This document shows positions 37,001 through 50,400 of a stretch of 64,000 bases of DNA, piece after piece (the first letter of the stretch is position 1; every line of letters starts with the position of its first letter). The stretch is from Valencia hispanica (lineage: Eukaryota > Chordata > Actinopteri > Cyprinodontiformes > Valenciidae). The stretch covers positions 28,413,871 to 28,477,870 of the forward strand of contig OY747707.1 in the NCBI GenBank assembly GCA_963556495.2, read 5' to 3'. Under the pieces are notes generated by a model. The model saw only the letters and a list, made by a program, of their open reading frames with translations. It had not been told where the DNA came from and did no database searches. The position numbers were made by a program, and so were the translations under genes.

Positions 37001-39290
37001 CAACACCAGAGCAGCAAAAGGTCTCGATAGTATTCACAAAAATTACTTTAAGACATATTTAAGAATATTAATGCATATTAAATGAATTATGACAAAATAA
37101 TGACCTTACTTAATTTATGCATAACCTTTTTAATAACATAAATGAAACATGTTGGTGCTTTTTGGTTCTAGCTTGGGACTCCAGCGTTGGTACACTTATA
37201 CATCACCTGGCTCTCACACTTAAGCTCAATCGCATTTACTGAGAACAAGATCAATCCAACAATTAAAATCCAATTGTTTTTAAACCAAACCATGTGAAAT
37301 ATACAGTCTTCTATGACAAAGCAGCTGGTATTGGATATGGTGACATAAATGTTTTGATTTTAATTCCCTAAACTGGGAATGTTAAACTTAAATTTATGGC
37401 TCCAGAATTTAAAACACTGACTAGTCGAGGACCAAAGTGAATCAATAGTTTCAGAAAGATAAATAAATAAAAGACAATTACACAAATTTAAGACCCAATA
37501 TGAAACATCTCTATATGTTAAAAGACTCTCTATGACCTAAAATTGGGATTATTACATTTAAGAGGTTTTTAGGCCCTGTATTTACTTCTGTAAGATTTTT
37601 TGTAGGAAACCAAAGACAGAAAATAAACAGTTTTAAAGTATGAAGCAACATGTCAAACATGACGGAACAAGACGGGAGCAACTACAGGAATAATTAAAGA
37701 TGTGCCACTCTCGCTTTTTTTCCCTTTCCCGATACCAAATTCTGATTTTCTTTAAGGCCCAACCTGCAGATTCTGTTTTTGGCATAAAAAGGGACAAAAT
37801 TCCATCTAACTGGTCAAATATATCATTGGCAAGCAGAATTTGAATTCATGGCATATAATATTTTACAGCCAACCAAATACTGCATTCAAGCAGTCCACTG
37901 TGATTGCAATATTAAAAATGTGGAGAGCAGTTTCGCTAGATCGTGCAGTTTAGTGCAGGGGCTATTAATGAGCGTGTGAGAATAAAGTCAAGACCTCCAT
38001 ATGTTATGGGAATGAATGCAATCTATGAAGAAAGACAGACTGTCTGTTTGCTATGTTTTCCCCTGAATAAATGTTTAAAGAAACGGTTGGAGACTTATCT
38101 AACCAGGTAATTCTGTCCTGTGTGTTTTATGTGCAGACCTTGTGCAGCCAACCAAGACTATTTCAGTTTATCCTATTCTAATCGCATTTATTAATAAAAA
38201 TTAAAAACAGACAGACTTATATTAATACATAGCAACAATAAATACAAGTCATTTGTGTGTTGGACAGAAATGTTTCAGTTTCCACTGACACATTTAAAGT
38301 TAAGAGTGTAATCAAAATGGACTGCTTTTATTTTATTTATCAATCTTTATTTCATTCATTTTTCTCTTCTTTTGATAGATTATTTTCTGTGATACTACCT
38401 TTTTTCTAAAGGATACCTTTACATTAAGGTTTAAAAATAGGAGGAAAAAATACAATAATTAAGAAAAAAGATATGAGGTAAGGTAATGAGGTAATGATTA
38501 CATTGACCATTAACATATAATAACAATGTTAAACAACTTAAACGAAATAACCAAGACTAATCACCCATTTGGAGTATTTTGAAACAGTAATTATTTGGTA
38601 ATAAAGAGATAAATAGATAGCCTAGCTGATGCTACACAACATTACAGTCATATAGGTGGTAAAAGTTACCTGCCTGTTCTTGGGAGCTACGTCACCTTAC
38701 AGACTGGCAGAAATAAATATTTCCGGCATAACAGCATAAAACACTGACACGGAAAGGCCTGATAGGAAAATTTGATCAGCTATTTTGGCTCACCTCACAG
38801 CAACACCTGTCAAAACGATTGCTGCTAGCCTGTTAGCATGAGCAGCTAAGACTTACCCGCTGTCTCGCATGACATTACTGTCTCCACAGTCACAGGCCCC
38901 ACCGGCCTGGCTCCTGAACATGTTGAAATCGTGGCCTGTGTGGTCTCCATTATTAAAACACTCAGCACACAGTGACATGCACGGAGAGATGCCGCAGGTC
39001 CGGCATCGGTACGCCACGAAATTAGCCGTCCAAACCAGCCCGCACAGAGTCGCGTTGTCATAGGAGCGGACCGTTTTACAGAACTCCTCGAAACCTTCGC
39101 CTCCCGCGATCAGACATTTACACCAGTCCAGGGCTTCTGTGTCCGTAGCTGGTTTTTCGGGATTCAGCACGGCGTCGAGTAGCTCCTGAAGTTGTCGGAG
39201 CCCCGAGCTGTTGTCAGTCCGGGTTAAGTCTGCCTTCAAGTGGGCGGTAGTAGCTCTCTTGTCCCGGCGTAGCAGCGACGCCGCCATCAT
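4091..39290 (-). CDS. ubr3: UBR3, E3 ubiquitin-protein ligase (24 exons, 3' part outside window)
   Basis: N-degron-pathway-type E3 ubiquitin ligase of the UBR family. Exons in transcript order: 39290-38857, 36602-36463, 36154-36002, 35787-35632, 33375-33335, 33026-32960, 32883-32753, 32556-32328, 30796-30617, 28413-28280, 21985-21899, 21811-21746, 21659-21570, 21481-21353, 21244-21192, 21092-20959, 14819-14734, 14649-14508, 12869-12773, 11172-11031, 10786-10682, 10540-10370, 6078-5633, 4179-4091. All phases join, giving about 1167 codons without a stop. The UBR zinc-binding box spans exons 1-2 (around residues 83-152, Cys/His-rich). Further conserved blocks include [42 protein letters not shown] and DDGITA-like [12 protein letters not shown]; the last exon ends at METAMDV, just before the region where vertebrate UBR3 has its RING domain. 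That part lies left of position 1. Start: an ATG pair at 39290 and 39287; the second has the better context (A at -3, G at +4). Large introns are full of transposons. Confidence 0.95.
4180..5632. other. UBR3 intron 23, nothing recognised
   Basis: A 106-codon open frame at 4506-4826 (plus) has no recognisable domain and no splice or codon support. The rest is AT-rich intron. Confidence 0.6.
6079..9165. other. UBR3 intron 22, proximal part, no clear element
   Basis: AT-rich, with an A-run near 7482. A GC-richer block at about 7910-8470 could be an unclassified old repeat, but I found no terminal repeats or duplication for it. Confidence 0.45.
9168..9686. mobile_element. Candidate non-autonomous DNA transposon with TATACCATgGT-type ends
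   Basis: The left end reads TATACCATAGTC (9172) and the right end is its near inverse, GACCATGGTATA (9673-9685). The interior (9270-9540) is more GC-rich than the surrounding intron and holds a short frame ([20 protein letters not shown]...) followed by a donor-like GTAAAG, as might remain from the first exon of a transposon gene. Superfamily not determined. Confidence 0.4.
9684..9811. repeat. Foldback palindrome, arms about 50 bp
   Basis: The left arm, starting TAAGGGGAATAATGCCC, and the right arm, ending GGGCATTATCCCTTA, are near-perfect inverted copies sharing the stretch CGAGGTGTCCATTATCAGAA, with a loop of about 20-25 bp. It abuts the right end of the preceding candidate transposon. Likely a small foldback MITE. 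Confidence 0.8.
9812..10369. other. UBR3 intron 22, distal part
   Basis: AT-rich intron leading to the donor of exon 22, which is GC rather than GT (10369-10368). No element recognised. Confidence 0.5.
11173..12772. other. UBR3 intron 19, nothing recognised
   Basis: AT-rich with a T-run near 11480. No terminal repeats or coding remnants seen. Confidence 0.5.
13664..13860 (-). repeat. tRNA-derived SINE
   Basis: On the minus strand a head with an A box (TAGCGTAGTGG) and a B box (GTTCGAGTCC) resembles a tRNA. It is followed by a body with CTGCATGTTCTCTCCCA and a tail AAATAAAGGCC, ending in an A-run. This is the standard plan of fish tRNA-SINEs transcribed by RNA polymerase III. It lies in UBR3 intron 18. 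Confidence 0.8.
14025..14165. repeat. Fragment of a widespread fish interspersed repeat
   Basis: The core GATGGACTGGCGACCTGTCC is a sequence very common in fish genomes. A related copy in the other orientation lies at 40065-40330. A run of 13-14 C follows at about 14135. Parent element not assigned. Confidence 0.55.
14820..15423. other. UBR3 intron 16, unique-looking part
   Basis: AT-rich, with T- and A-runs. No element recognised before the DIRS-type copy begins. Confidence 0.5.
16121..16151. repeat. Perfect palindrome, 15-bp arms, 1-bp centre
   Basis: CAGATTAAGTCCTTA, then G, then its exact reverse complement. Sits in the gag-like part of the DIRS copy, where it ends the open frame with a stop at the centre of the right arm. 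Confidence 0.95.
16161..16217. repeat. Perfect palindrome, 28-bp arms, 1-bp centre
   Basis: The left arm 16161-16188 (CATTGGGCTGTAGACTCAGT...) is matched without a mismatch by the right arm 16190-16217. It is only 9 bp from the previous palindrome and shares the GTAAGGAC motif with it. Confidence 0.95.
19124..20084. repeat. Degenerate interspersed repeats, unclassified
   Basis: Two repeat-like blocks: 19180-19260 with 19980-20075, which look like opposite ends of one old element (GTCAGATTATCG... and ...TTTTGACAGCACTAAT); and a middle part (19400-19620) with AACTTAGCGA/TCGCTATA-type repeated phrases. No coding remnant. Confidence 0.35.
20085..20660 (-). mobile_element. Tc1-like transposon fragment (family B), degraded
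   Basis: The minus strand resembles the middle and 3' part of a common fish Tc1 transposase gene. On plus, CTTGTCACAGATTTTCAATTGGATTTGGGTCTGGACTTT corresponds to the NPIENLWQD region (quoted here in parts: TTTTCAATTGGATTTGG). The copy has deletions and no long frame. Lies in UBR3 intron 16. Confidence 0.75.
22035..22870 (+). mobile_element. Tc1-like transposon (family B), left part, split by later insertion
   Basis: Runs from the terminal region through GCATCATGAAGACCAAG, the usual transposase start, to CATGGTGATGGCAGCATCAC. Continues after the inserted element at about 27191. Multiple stops and small deletions. Lies in UBR3 intron 10, antisense to the gene. Confidence 0.8.
22960..25039 (-). 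mobile_element. Rex3 retrotransposon, younger copy with internal deletions
   Basis: Flanked by an exact 14-bp target duplication, GTAACTGAAAATAT (22946-22959 and 25040-25053). The 3' end carries the (GGAT)n tail typical of Rex3, seen as CCATCC repeats at 22960-22983. Minus-strand frames: 25039-23948 (RT fingers and palm, with [13 protein letters not shown]), 23869-23687 (FADDVVLL catalytic motif) and 23677-22994 (C-terminal region, [11 protein letters not shown]). Compared with copy 1 it lacks about 390 bp (junction near 24810) and about 17 bp (near 23869), and the 5' end is cut at the endonuclease region. Not active. Confidence 0.93.
25670..25745 (+). repeat. tRNA-like RNA polymerase III promoter motifs inside the inverted-repeat element
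   Basis: TGGTTAATAAG fits the A-box pattern and GGTTCGAGTCC fits the B box exactly. They are about 25 bp apart, closer than in a normal tRNA. Could be the head of a decayed SINE or a chance match. No cloverleaf was established. Confidence 0.3.
27183..27375 (+). mobile_element. Tc1-like transposon (family B), right part
   Basis: Resumes with AGAAAGCTGGTCACAGG, matching the break after GACAGGAAAGCT on the left, and ends in the terminal region TACTTCCACTTCACAATCAC. Most of the transposase C-terminal half is deleted. Confidence 0.7.
28783..30394 (+). mobile_element. Tc1-like transposon (family A), IR/DR type, apparently intact
   Basis: 1612 bp flanked by TA (28781-28782 and 30395-30396). Terminal inverted repeats of about 203 bp start CAGGTCCTTCTCAAAAAATT and differ by about six bases. 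Each repeat contains the outer and inner direct repeat TCTCAAAAAATTAGCATAT, which is the IR/DR arrangement of the Sleeping Beauty type group. Contains one full transposase frame. Inserted in UBR3 intron 9, opposite to the gene. Confidence 0.95.
29112..30113 (+). CDS. Tc1/mariner DD34E transposase, full length
   Basis: 333 aa, uninterrupted, near the usual 340 aa. Cuts and pastes the element at TA sites by binding its inverted repeats. Domains: two N-terminal helix-turn-helix motifs of a paired-like DNA-binding region (residues 1-120, with [19 protein letters not shown] as first HTH), a GRKR-type basic linker (about 50-58), and the catalytic core with D148 (LFLDESKF), D238 (FQHDLAPAH) and E273 ([11 protein letters not shown]). 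There are 34 residues between D238 and E273. All three catalytic residues and the [12 protein letters not shown] motif are present. Whether it is active cannot be judged, but nothing visible is broken. Confidence 0.95.
   Translation: MGKTAKLTAAQKAIIDTLKQEGKTQKEISEQISCSQSAVSRHLSGKSVGRKKWGRKRCTTRRGDRTLRKIVEKDRFQTLGDLRKQWTESGVETSRATVHRRVQEMGYRCRIPRVKTLLNQKQRQKRLTWATEKQHWTVAQWSKVLFLDESKFCMSFGNQGARVWRKTGEKEMPKCLKSSVKYPQSVMVWGAMSAAGVGPLCFIKGRVNAASYQEILEHFMLPSAEKLYGDEDLIFQHDLAPAHSAKTTGKCFTDHGITVLNWPANSPDLNPIENLWDIVKRKLRDARPNTLDEVKAAIEASWASITPQQCHRLIASMPRRIEAIISAKGFPTK
31443..31905. repeat. Possible MITE with GTATTTGC / GCGAATAC-type ends
   Basis: The left end, GGGCCCCCGGTATTTGCAGG, and the right part, GCAGCGAATACTGAACCCC, are loosely inverted. 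This wording recurs in vertebrate MITEs. No clear duplication. Lies in UBR3 intron 8. Confidence 0.3.
32605..32660. repeat. Short LINE 3'-tail remnant
   Basis: GAATACTTTATTAATCCCAC followed by AATGGGGACATG is the tail wording of fish Rex1/CR1-like LINEs. A second remnant lies at about 60810-60850. No coding part is attached. Confidence 0.45.
33122..33173. repeat. Imperfect hairpin, about 23-bp arms
   Basis: The left arm, TAATTTTCAGTGTGATTGTG, and right arm, CACGATCACACTGAAAATTA, pair with two G:T/mismatch positions around a short loop. Lies in UBR3 intron 5. It could be a MITE relic or an unknown hairpin RNA; there is no evidence of expression. Confidence 0.7.
33950..34350 (+). mobile_element. 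Rex3-like LINE 3' fragment, degraded
   Basis: Plus-strand phrases match the C-terminal end of Rex3 ([17 protein letters not shown], then ...[14 protein letters not shown]... in broken frames) and finish near the repeat ATAGAAAGATGG. Opposite in orientation to the two larger Rex3 copies. Lies in UBR3 intron 4. Confidence 0.6.
34351..35631. other. UBR3 intron 4, remainder
   Basis: AT-rich, with an A-run at 34374-34390. No element recognised. Confidence 0.5.
36603..38856. other. UBR3 intron 1
   Basis: 2.25 kb of AT-rich sequence with no repeats I can name. Part may be regulatory, being next to exon 1, but no site is identifiable by eye. Confidence 0.5.
38857..39290 (-). CDS. ubr3: UBR3 exon 1 with start codon and most of the UBR box
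   Basis: First coding exon, 434 bp. It encodes the N-terminus ([21 protein letters not shown]) and the UBR-box core, with cysteines in [20 protein letters not shown], the DHTGHDF histidines and [12 protein letters not shown]. In the family this zinc fold recognises N-terminal degrons, but substrate choice of UBR3 is not settled by sequence. The donor GG|GTAAGT leaves two bases, completed by the first base of exon 2, which continues FCRRH. The frame is open upstream to a GTG at 39311, but there is no ATG there, so translation most likely starts at 39290 or 39287. Confidence 0.93.
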
Positions 39291-40064
39291 GCACTCTGTC
39301 TTGTTGTCCACAAATTTATTTTTGTTGTCTTGTTTCCATGTTCTCGGGCTTTCTCGCGATACCGGGAACTCAACTCTTGTCGCTGTTTCAAGCAGTGGTT
39401 TTTCTTTTAGAACACTACATGCTGTTTTCTGCTACTGCAACAATACTATAAAAAAAACTGTTTTTTTGTATTTATTTTAAAGCGGATAGGCCTGCTACGT
39501 CTTATTTGTGTAACCAGTTCATTTCCTGCATAGTCATCTAAGTCCTGTTTTGTTTTAGCGTTTCTAGGCAACCAATAGATTGGGACCGTCCTACCCTGCT
39601 GAGTCTTACCAATGCACAGACTACCTTACTGAGAAAGTATTTTGATTGTATAAGTATAGATTAAAGATGACCATATTATATTAAAACGTCTTTAAAACTC
39701 TCCCATTCCAAACATCCATAACCTGCCTTTTTATTCAATAAACCTTTGTTTATTTTACTCTATCTATATATTGTATTTTCATACTGCGCCACCGCCTCAA
39801 TTGAAAATCACTGATTTCTGACGTAAAAAACACCTTGAAATAAAACATGTTTTTTTTTTTGGGTGCAAAATTAACCATACATTCATGTGTTTTATAAGTG
39901 TGCACACCCTCTTATGGGGTTGTGTTCAGAGTAACGTGATAGTATTTTCTACTAGTATATATGGTGAATTTACGTATAGTGACTTTTGGTCAGTTTACGT
40001 AAAATATATTTCACATTTTTCTTGAATATTACAAAATTGGAAAAAAAGTTTATTTAGTTTTAAT

Positions 40065-40330
40065 CCATCCATCTGATCCTAGCAGGGTGACAGGGGCCGG
40101 TGATCATCTCCAGTCATCATTGGGCGAAATGTGAGGTTCTCCCTGGAAAGGTCGCCAGTCCATCTTAGGGCAACATGAGACACAAACACCGATGCAGGCA
40201 CACTCATTCCTAAGGGCAAGTTAGAGAGACTAATTGATCTAACAGTAATGTTTTTGGACTGTAGAAGAAAGCTGGAGTACCCAGAAAGAACTAATGCCTG
40301 AATGGAGTGAACATGCACACTCCATACAGA
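40065..40330. repeat. Old copy of a widespread fish interspersed repeat
   Basis: Contains AATCCATCCATCTGATCCT, GGTCGCCAGTCCATCTTAGG, GTTTTTGGACTGTAGAAG and ATGCACACTCCATACAGAAA in the order usual for this ubiquitous fish repeat. Related to 14025-14165. Non-coding. Confidence 0.65.
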
Positions 40331-41139
40331 AAGCCCATCAAACCCCAGATTTTCTTATTAAAAGGCAACAACCTGAACTTGGAACAACTATATAGATAAA
40401 GTTGAGGCAACATGTGAAAAGATAGATTCCAATTTATTTTGTTTAACAAGGAAGGAAGCAAGGATTGGTATTAACTAGAACAGTCCATGTAAACTTAATT
40501 AAACATGAATTAAGACAAATATGAATCAATGAAAAATAACCAAAACTTTATTATTTATTGCAGAAAAATACCTTAGTCTTACATTCCAAACCACAAGATA
40601 AGAACAACAGATAGTCTATATAGCCTAGTAGAATTTGCAGTAATTCTCTTGATCATACAGTGAACTAAAGAACTGAATTGCAATAGCTTCTGAAAGCATG
40701 TCAGCTCTATCAAGCATTATGTAAGGTAATAAAACAAAAAAAGAAACTAAATGAACAGATTAATCAAATTCAACAAAAAACATCACATTTGAGTTTGTTT
40801 TTGCTCCTGCATGTGTGAACAACGCTAAAAAAATGTGGAGCTTTGAGAAAAACAATCATGGTATTTTTTTGCAGTGAAGCATCAGCGAAGGTTGAATGAA
40901 AACCAGTCACTGACAAAATTGATGGGAATATTTGAAAATAAATGACACATGAAGACAAGTGTACAACATTCAGAAATAAGTGGGAAGTACCTGATAGGTA
41001 TCAAAACATAGGAAAGAAAACTCAATTATTATATGTTTTAAAATGGGTGATTTCTTTACAAGACACTTCAGATGATGAGTAAATATGCAACAGGGTTGAG
41101 TTATCACTAGAGCCTGCAAAGATTAAATTGTAATCCATT

Positions 41140-41345
41140 TTCTTTAGTTTATTTATACAGCGCCAATTCATGACACATGTCATCTCAAGCCTCTTTACAA
41201 CAAAGTCATTTCAATTCAATCCAGTCATACATACATTCAGTTCATTATTCCATTTAGTAGTTTTTTTTTTAAATGTCAATCTAAGGAAACCCATCAGATT
41301 GCATTGATTCATTAACTTCCAGCATTCACTCCTTCTGGATGAGCA
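41140..41345. repeat. Interspersed repeat fragment (LINE/SINE 3' region)
   Basis: TTTATTTATACAGCGCCAAT followed by TCATGACACATGTCATCTCAAG and TTTACAACAAAGTCATTTCA is common wording in teleost repeats. Lies about 500 bp upstream of METTL5. Confidence 0.5.
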
Positions 41346-41825
41346 TCTGAAGAATCTATCCAGCAAGTTTCCATTGAATGATGTGTATGTGACAAAGAGT
41401 TCAAGACGCACTGAACCAGACAAAGCAAAGGCAAACTTTGTACAATGATGCAAATGATGACACTTTTATGCTCACAATTAAAAGTAACGTTGTGTGTCAT
41501 CAACCTTTGGCTATTTCTTCCCCCCCCCTGATACTTTCCAGCCCACACTCCATTGCAGTAGGTGGCGGTACGGCATATTGTAGTTGACCTAAAAAAAAAC
41601 ATCAGAAAATATTAGAGGAAAACCAGAAAAAGAAGAAAAATCCGCCTGTAGTTTTATTATTCACCTATAAATGGCAGTAGAACGCACCGTTGCATGAAAA
41701 CTGCCTAAAATAGAAAGAAAGAAGAAGAAGAACGATTCTCGTTTTGGTTGACGTACGCCACTGTGAAGAGGAACGTGTGGTTGACATTATTATTTTAAAT
41801 ATGATTTAATGTTTTCTGTCGGTAG

Positions 41826-47373
<5,548 letters not shown>

Positions 47374-47431
47374 ATATTTTTTTTTTTACTGGAATGGGTT
47401 TTAAGTTGCCTCTGCATTTTTCACTGTTTGT

Positions 47432-47437
47432 AATAAA
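47432..47437 (+). terminator. Candidate METTL5 polyadenylation signal AATAAA
   Basis: Canonical AATAAA hexamer 59 bp after the METTL5 stop and before the SSB stop on the other strand. It would end METTL5 transcripts within or just past the SSB 3' coding end. No transcript evidence is available. Confidence 0.55.
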
Positions 47438-47476
47438 TCTCTTCGCTAAAGAAAAACTCTGGATGTCTTCTCCTCA

Positions 47477-50400
47477 TTATGACCCGTTTTCAGTTTTGGA
47501 AACTTTAGCTGGAGGACCCTCGGCATCTTCAAGCTCCCTCTTTGGGGCTGCAGGTGCTGCAAGAAAAGCAGGAAACGGATAATCATCTGAACATGTTTAA
47601 GATTTTTAGGAAGCTGCTGCAGAGAACATGGAGTGCCATGCAAGACATTCATATCTATGACTTACACTTTGTATTTGTGACAGACCAACACAATGTAGCA
47701 AAACTTAATTGGAAAGAAAAATGTACATACTCTAGTACTTTACAGAAAAATCTTAACTGTAGTATTCATTTGTATTCAGCCCCCACTCCTTTGGTGCCCA
47801 TAAAAGTCTCATTTAGTAAATTGAGTCAAACTGAGTATAAATTCAACTGTTTTGTTTAGTTCTCAGGAGTTTTTTGGCTAGCTTCTCAGATAAGTTAGCC
47901 AAGATAACCATGGTAACTCTGGAGGAGCTGCAGAGAACCATAGCTCAGGTGGGAGAATCTGTTTGACAACTATGGTCTTTATCGAGGAGTAGGATGTTGA
48001 AAGAACATTATAGGTTCTTCATGCAGTTTCCTACAGGCCTTGTAGGAGACATGGAGAAAAATCTGATCTGGTTGCATAAGATCAAAATCCAACTTTTTGA
48101 AGGCAGTTGAAGCATAGTGATAGCTGATGGGATGATGGATGGAGCTAAATACGGAGAAAACCCTAAAAGAAAACATTGGAGTCTGCAGAAGACTTGATTC
48201 TGGGGCTGAAATTCAACTTCTAGCAGGACAACAGCTATAAACAGAGCCAGAGCTACAAAGAAAAGGTCTAGAAAGTATATACTAAAGGGGTCATGGCTGT
48301 CCAATTCCCAGATTCATACAGGACTCAACACAAACTGCTACCTGGAAATCATAAAATCGTAAGGGTTACACTGTATGATGGAAGACGTCAGCCTGCAGGA
48401 CGGATCCAACCAAGAGGTTGACAGCAGGGACAGCACCGAAAAAGTGGACATGTCCAGGGAAAAGATGATGTTGCTGCTAACATGATACACAACTACAAAT
48501 ACACTTCTTTCACAACTGAAGTGCAAAACATTTGCTGCATTTTGTAAGTTTTGCACTGCATGGCTGAAATACTTGCTCCAGCCATTATGTTTCCATCGGT
48601 CCATCCCCTAAACACGCCGGACTTTTACTTTCTCATTTATTTCTCAAAAGTTCATTTATTTCCGTAATTCAACTTAAAAGGTGAAACTAATATGATATAC
48701 ACATTATATGCAAAGCGAGATATTTCAAGCCTTTGTTATAATTATGATTATGGCTTGCAGCTTATGAAAACCCAAAAATTCTTAATCTAAAAAAAAAAAT
48801 ATTCCTCAATCAAAGGATTTTAAATGGAGAAATGTCAGACTTCTGAAAAGTATAATCATGCAAATGTACTCAGTACTTGGGGTTTGGGCCCCATTTGCAT
48901 CAATTGCTGCCTCAATCTAGCGTGGCACAGATGCTATCAGCCTGTGGCACTGCTGAGGTGTTATGGAGGACCAGGATGCTTTAATAGTGGCCTTCAGCTC
49001 ATCTGCATTGTTCAGTCTCATGTCTTTCATCTTTCTTTTGGCAATGACCCATAGATTCTTTATGTGGTTCAGGGTCAGGCAAGTTTGCTGGCCAATCAAG
49101 CATAGCAATCCCATGATCATTGAACTAGGTTATGCAAGCATCTTGGATTGTGTGCCTCTCCATTCTTCCTCCAGACTCTGGAATGCAAAATTCACAGTTA
49201 CATTTTTCTGTAGCCCAGGTAAGATGCTTCTGTTTGTTGTTCAGGAGCGGCTTGACAATAGGAATACGATATTTGAAGCCCATGTCCAGGATACGTTTTG
49301 AGGTTTTCCTTTCTTATGGAGGGTGTCAATCAGTGGCGGCTGGCCAATAGAGGGCGATAGGGCGTGTAAAATTTGTGTGTAAACCTAATAAGTTATTTGT
49401 TTCCAGTTTGGTTCTAAACTTCTATTGTATTTATGTTTAGTATAAGAATGCCTCAAGTTGTTAATATTGGCATTAAAATAATCAGTATTTCACATAGTAC
49501 TGGTATCCAGCCGTTTATGTTCAATTGTTTTGGGATTATTGAAAATGACTTGATAAGCTATATGCACAGCTCCACTACTTCCTGAACTAAGTACAGCCCT
49601 TTTATTTCCTGTCTGTATTGGACAAACTGATCAATCCATGTGTGTCTGACCTCAGTAGTCGCTACAACAATGGTCAGACACACCTGGATTAATCAGTTTG
49701 TCCAATGATGTAAGACAGGAAATAAAACAGCTGTACTTAGTTCAGGAAATAGTGGAATTGTGCACAAAGCTCAGAAAGCACAAGTTTGATTTAAAAAAAG
49801 AAAAAAAAAGGACAGCCCCACCAAGAATATTTTTCACCAGCCGCCACTGGTGTCAATGATGGTTTTCCGCACAGCTGTCAGGTCAGCAGTCTTCCTCATG
49901 ACTGTAATTCCTACTGAACCAGACTGAGAAACCATCTAAAGGCTCAGGAACACTTTGCAGGTGTTTGGATTAATTAGCTAATTAGAGAGTGTGACACTTT
50001 AGATCAGTGCTTCTCAAATAGTGAGGCGGGGGCGAGAGGCAGAAGGACTTTTGTCTTATTCATGCGGGAACGATAAACAAGCCTCCAGTCACTAGTTTGC
50101 AGTAGTGCTCAAACTAATCCACAGGCTGCCTGTTCAACCCAGCTTTAGTCGTCTACACAGAAACACCGGTGTACAGACTGACGGAATAGCAGGGCTGTAT
50201 GAAGTTTGCAATGTGGGAAAAGTGGATGGAATCGCTGAATTTAACAAACAAAATTGAATACACAATAAAACGCTATTCCTAGCGTTTTGGTGGCTGCAAC
50301 TTCCGTACAGGTTGCTACCTGGTTAGGCAGGGGTCAGGTCGGCCCTCCTCTCCACACAGACAGACTAAACCGGCCAGCAATGGCAAAAAACTCACTGAAA

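Noticed and set aside
39288..39311. UBR3 start at 39311 giving an N-terminus MDNKTEC
   Set aside because: The codon there is GTG, not ATG. The first ATGs in frame are at 39290 and 39287.
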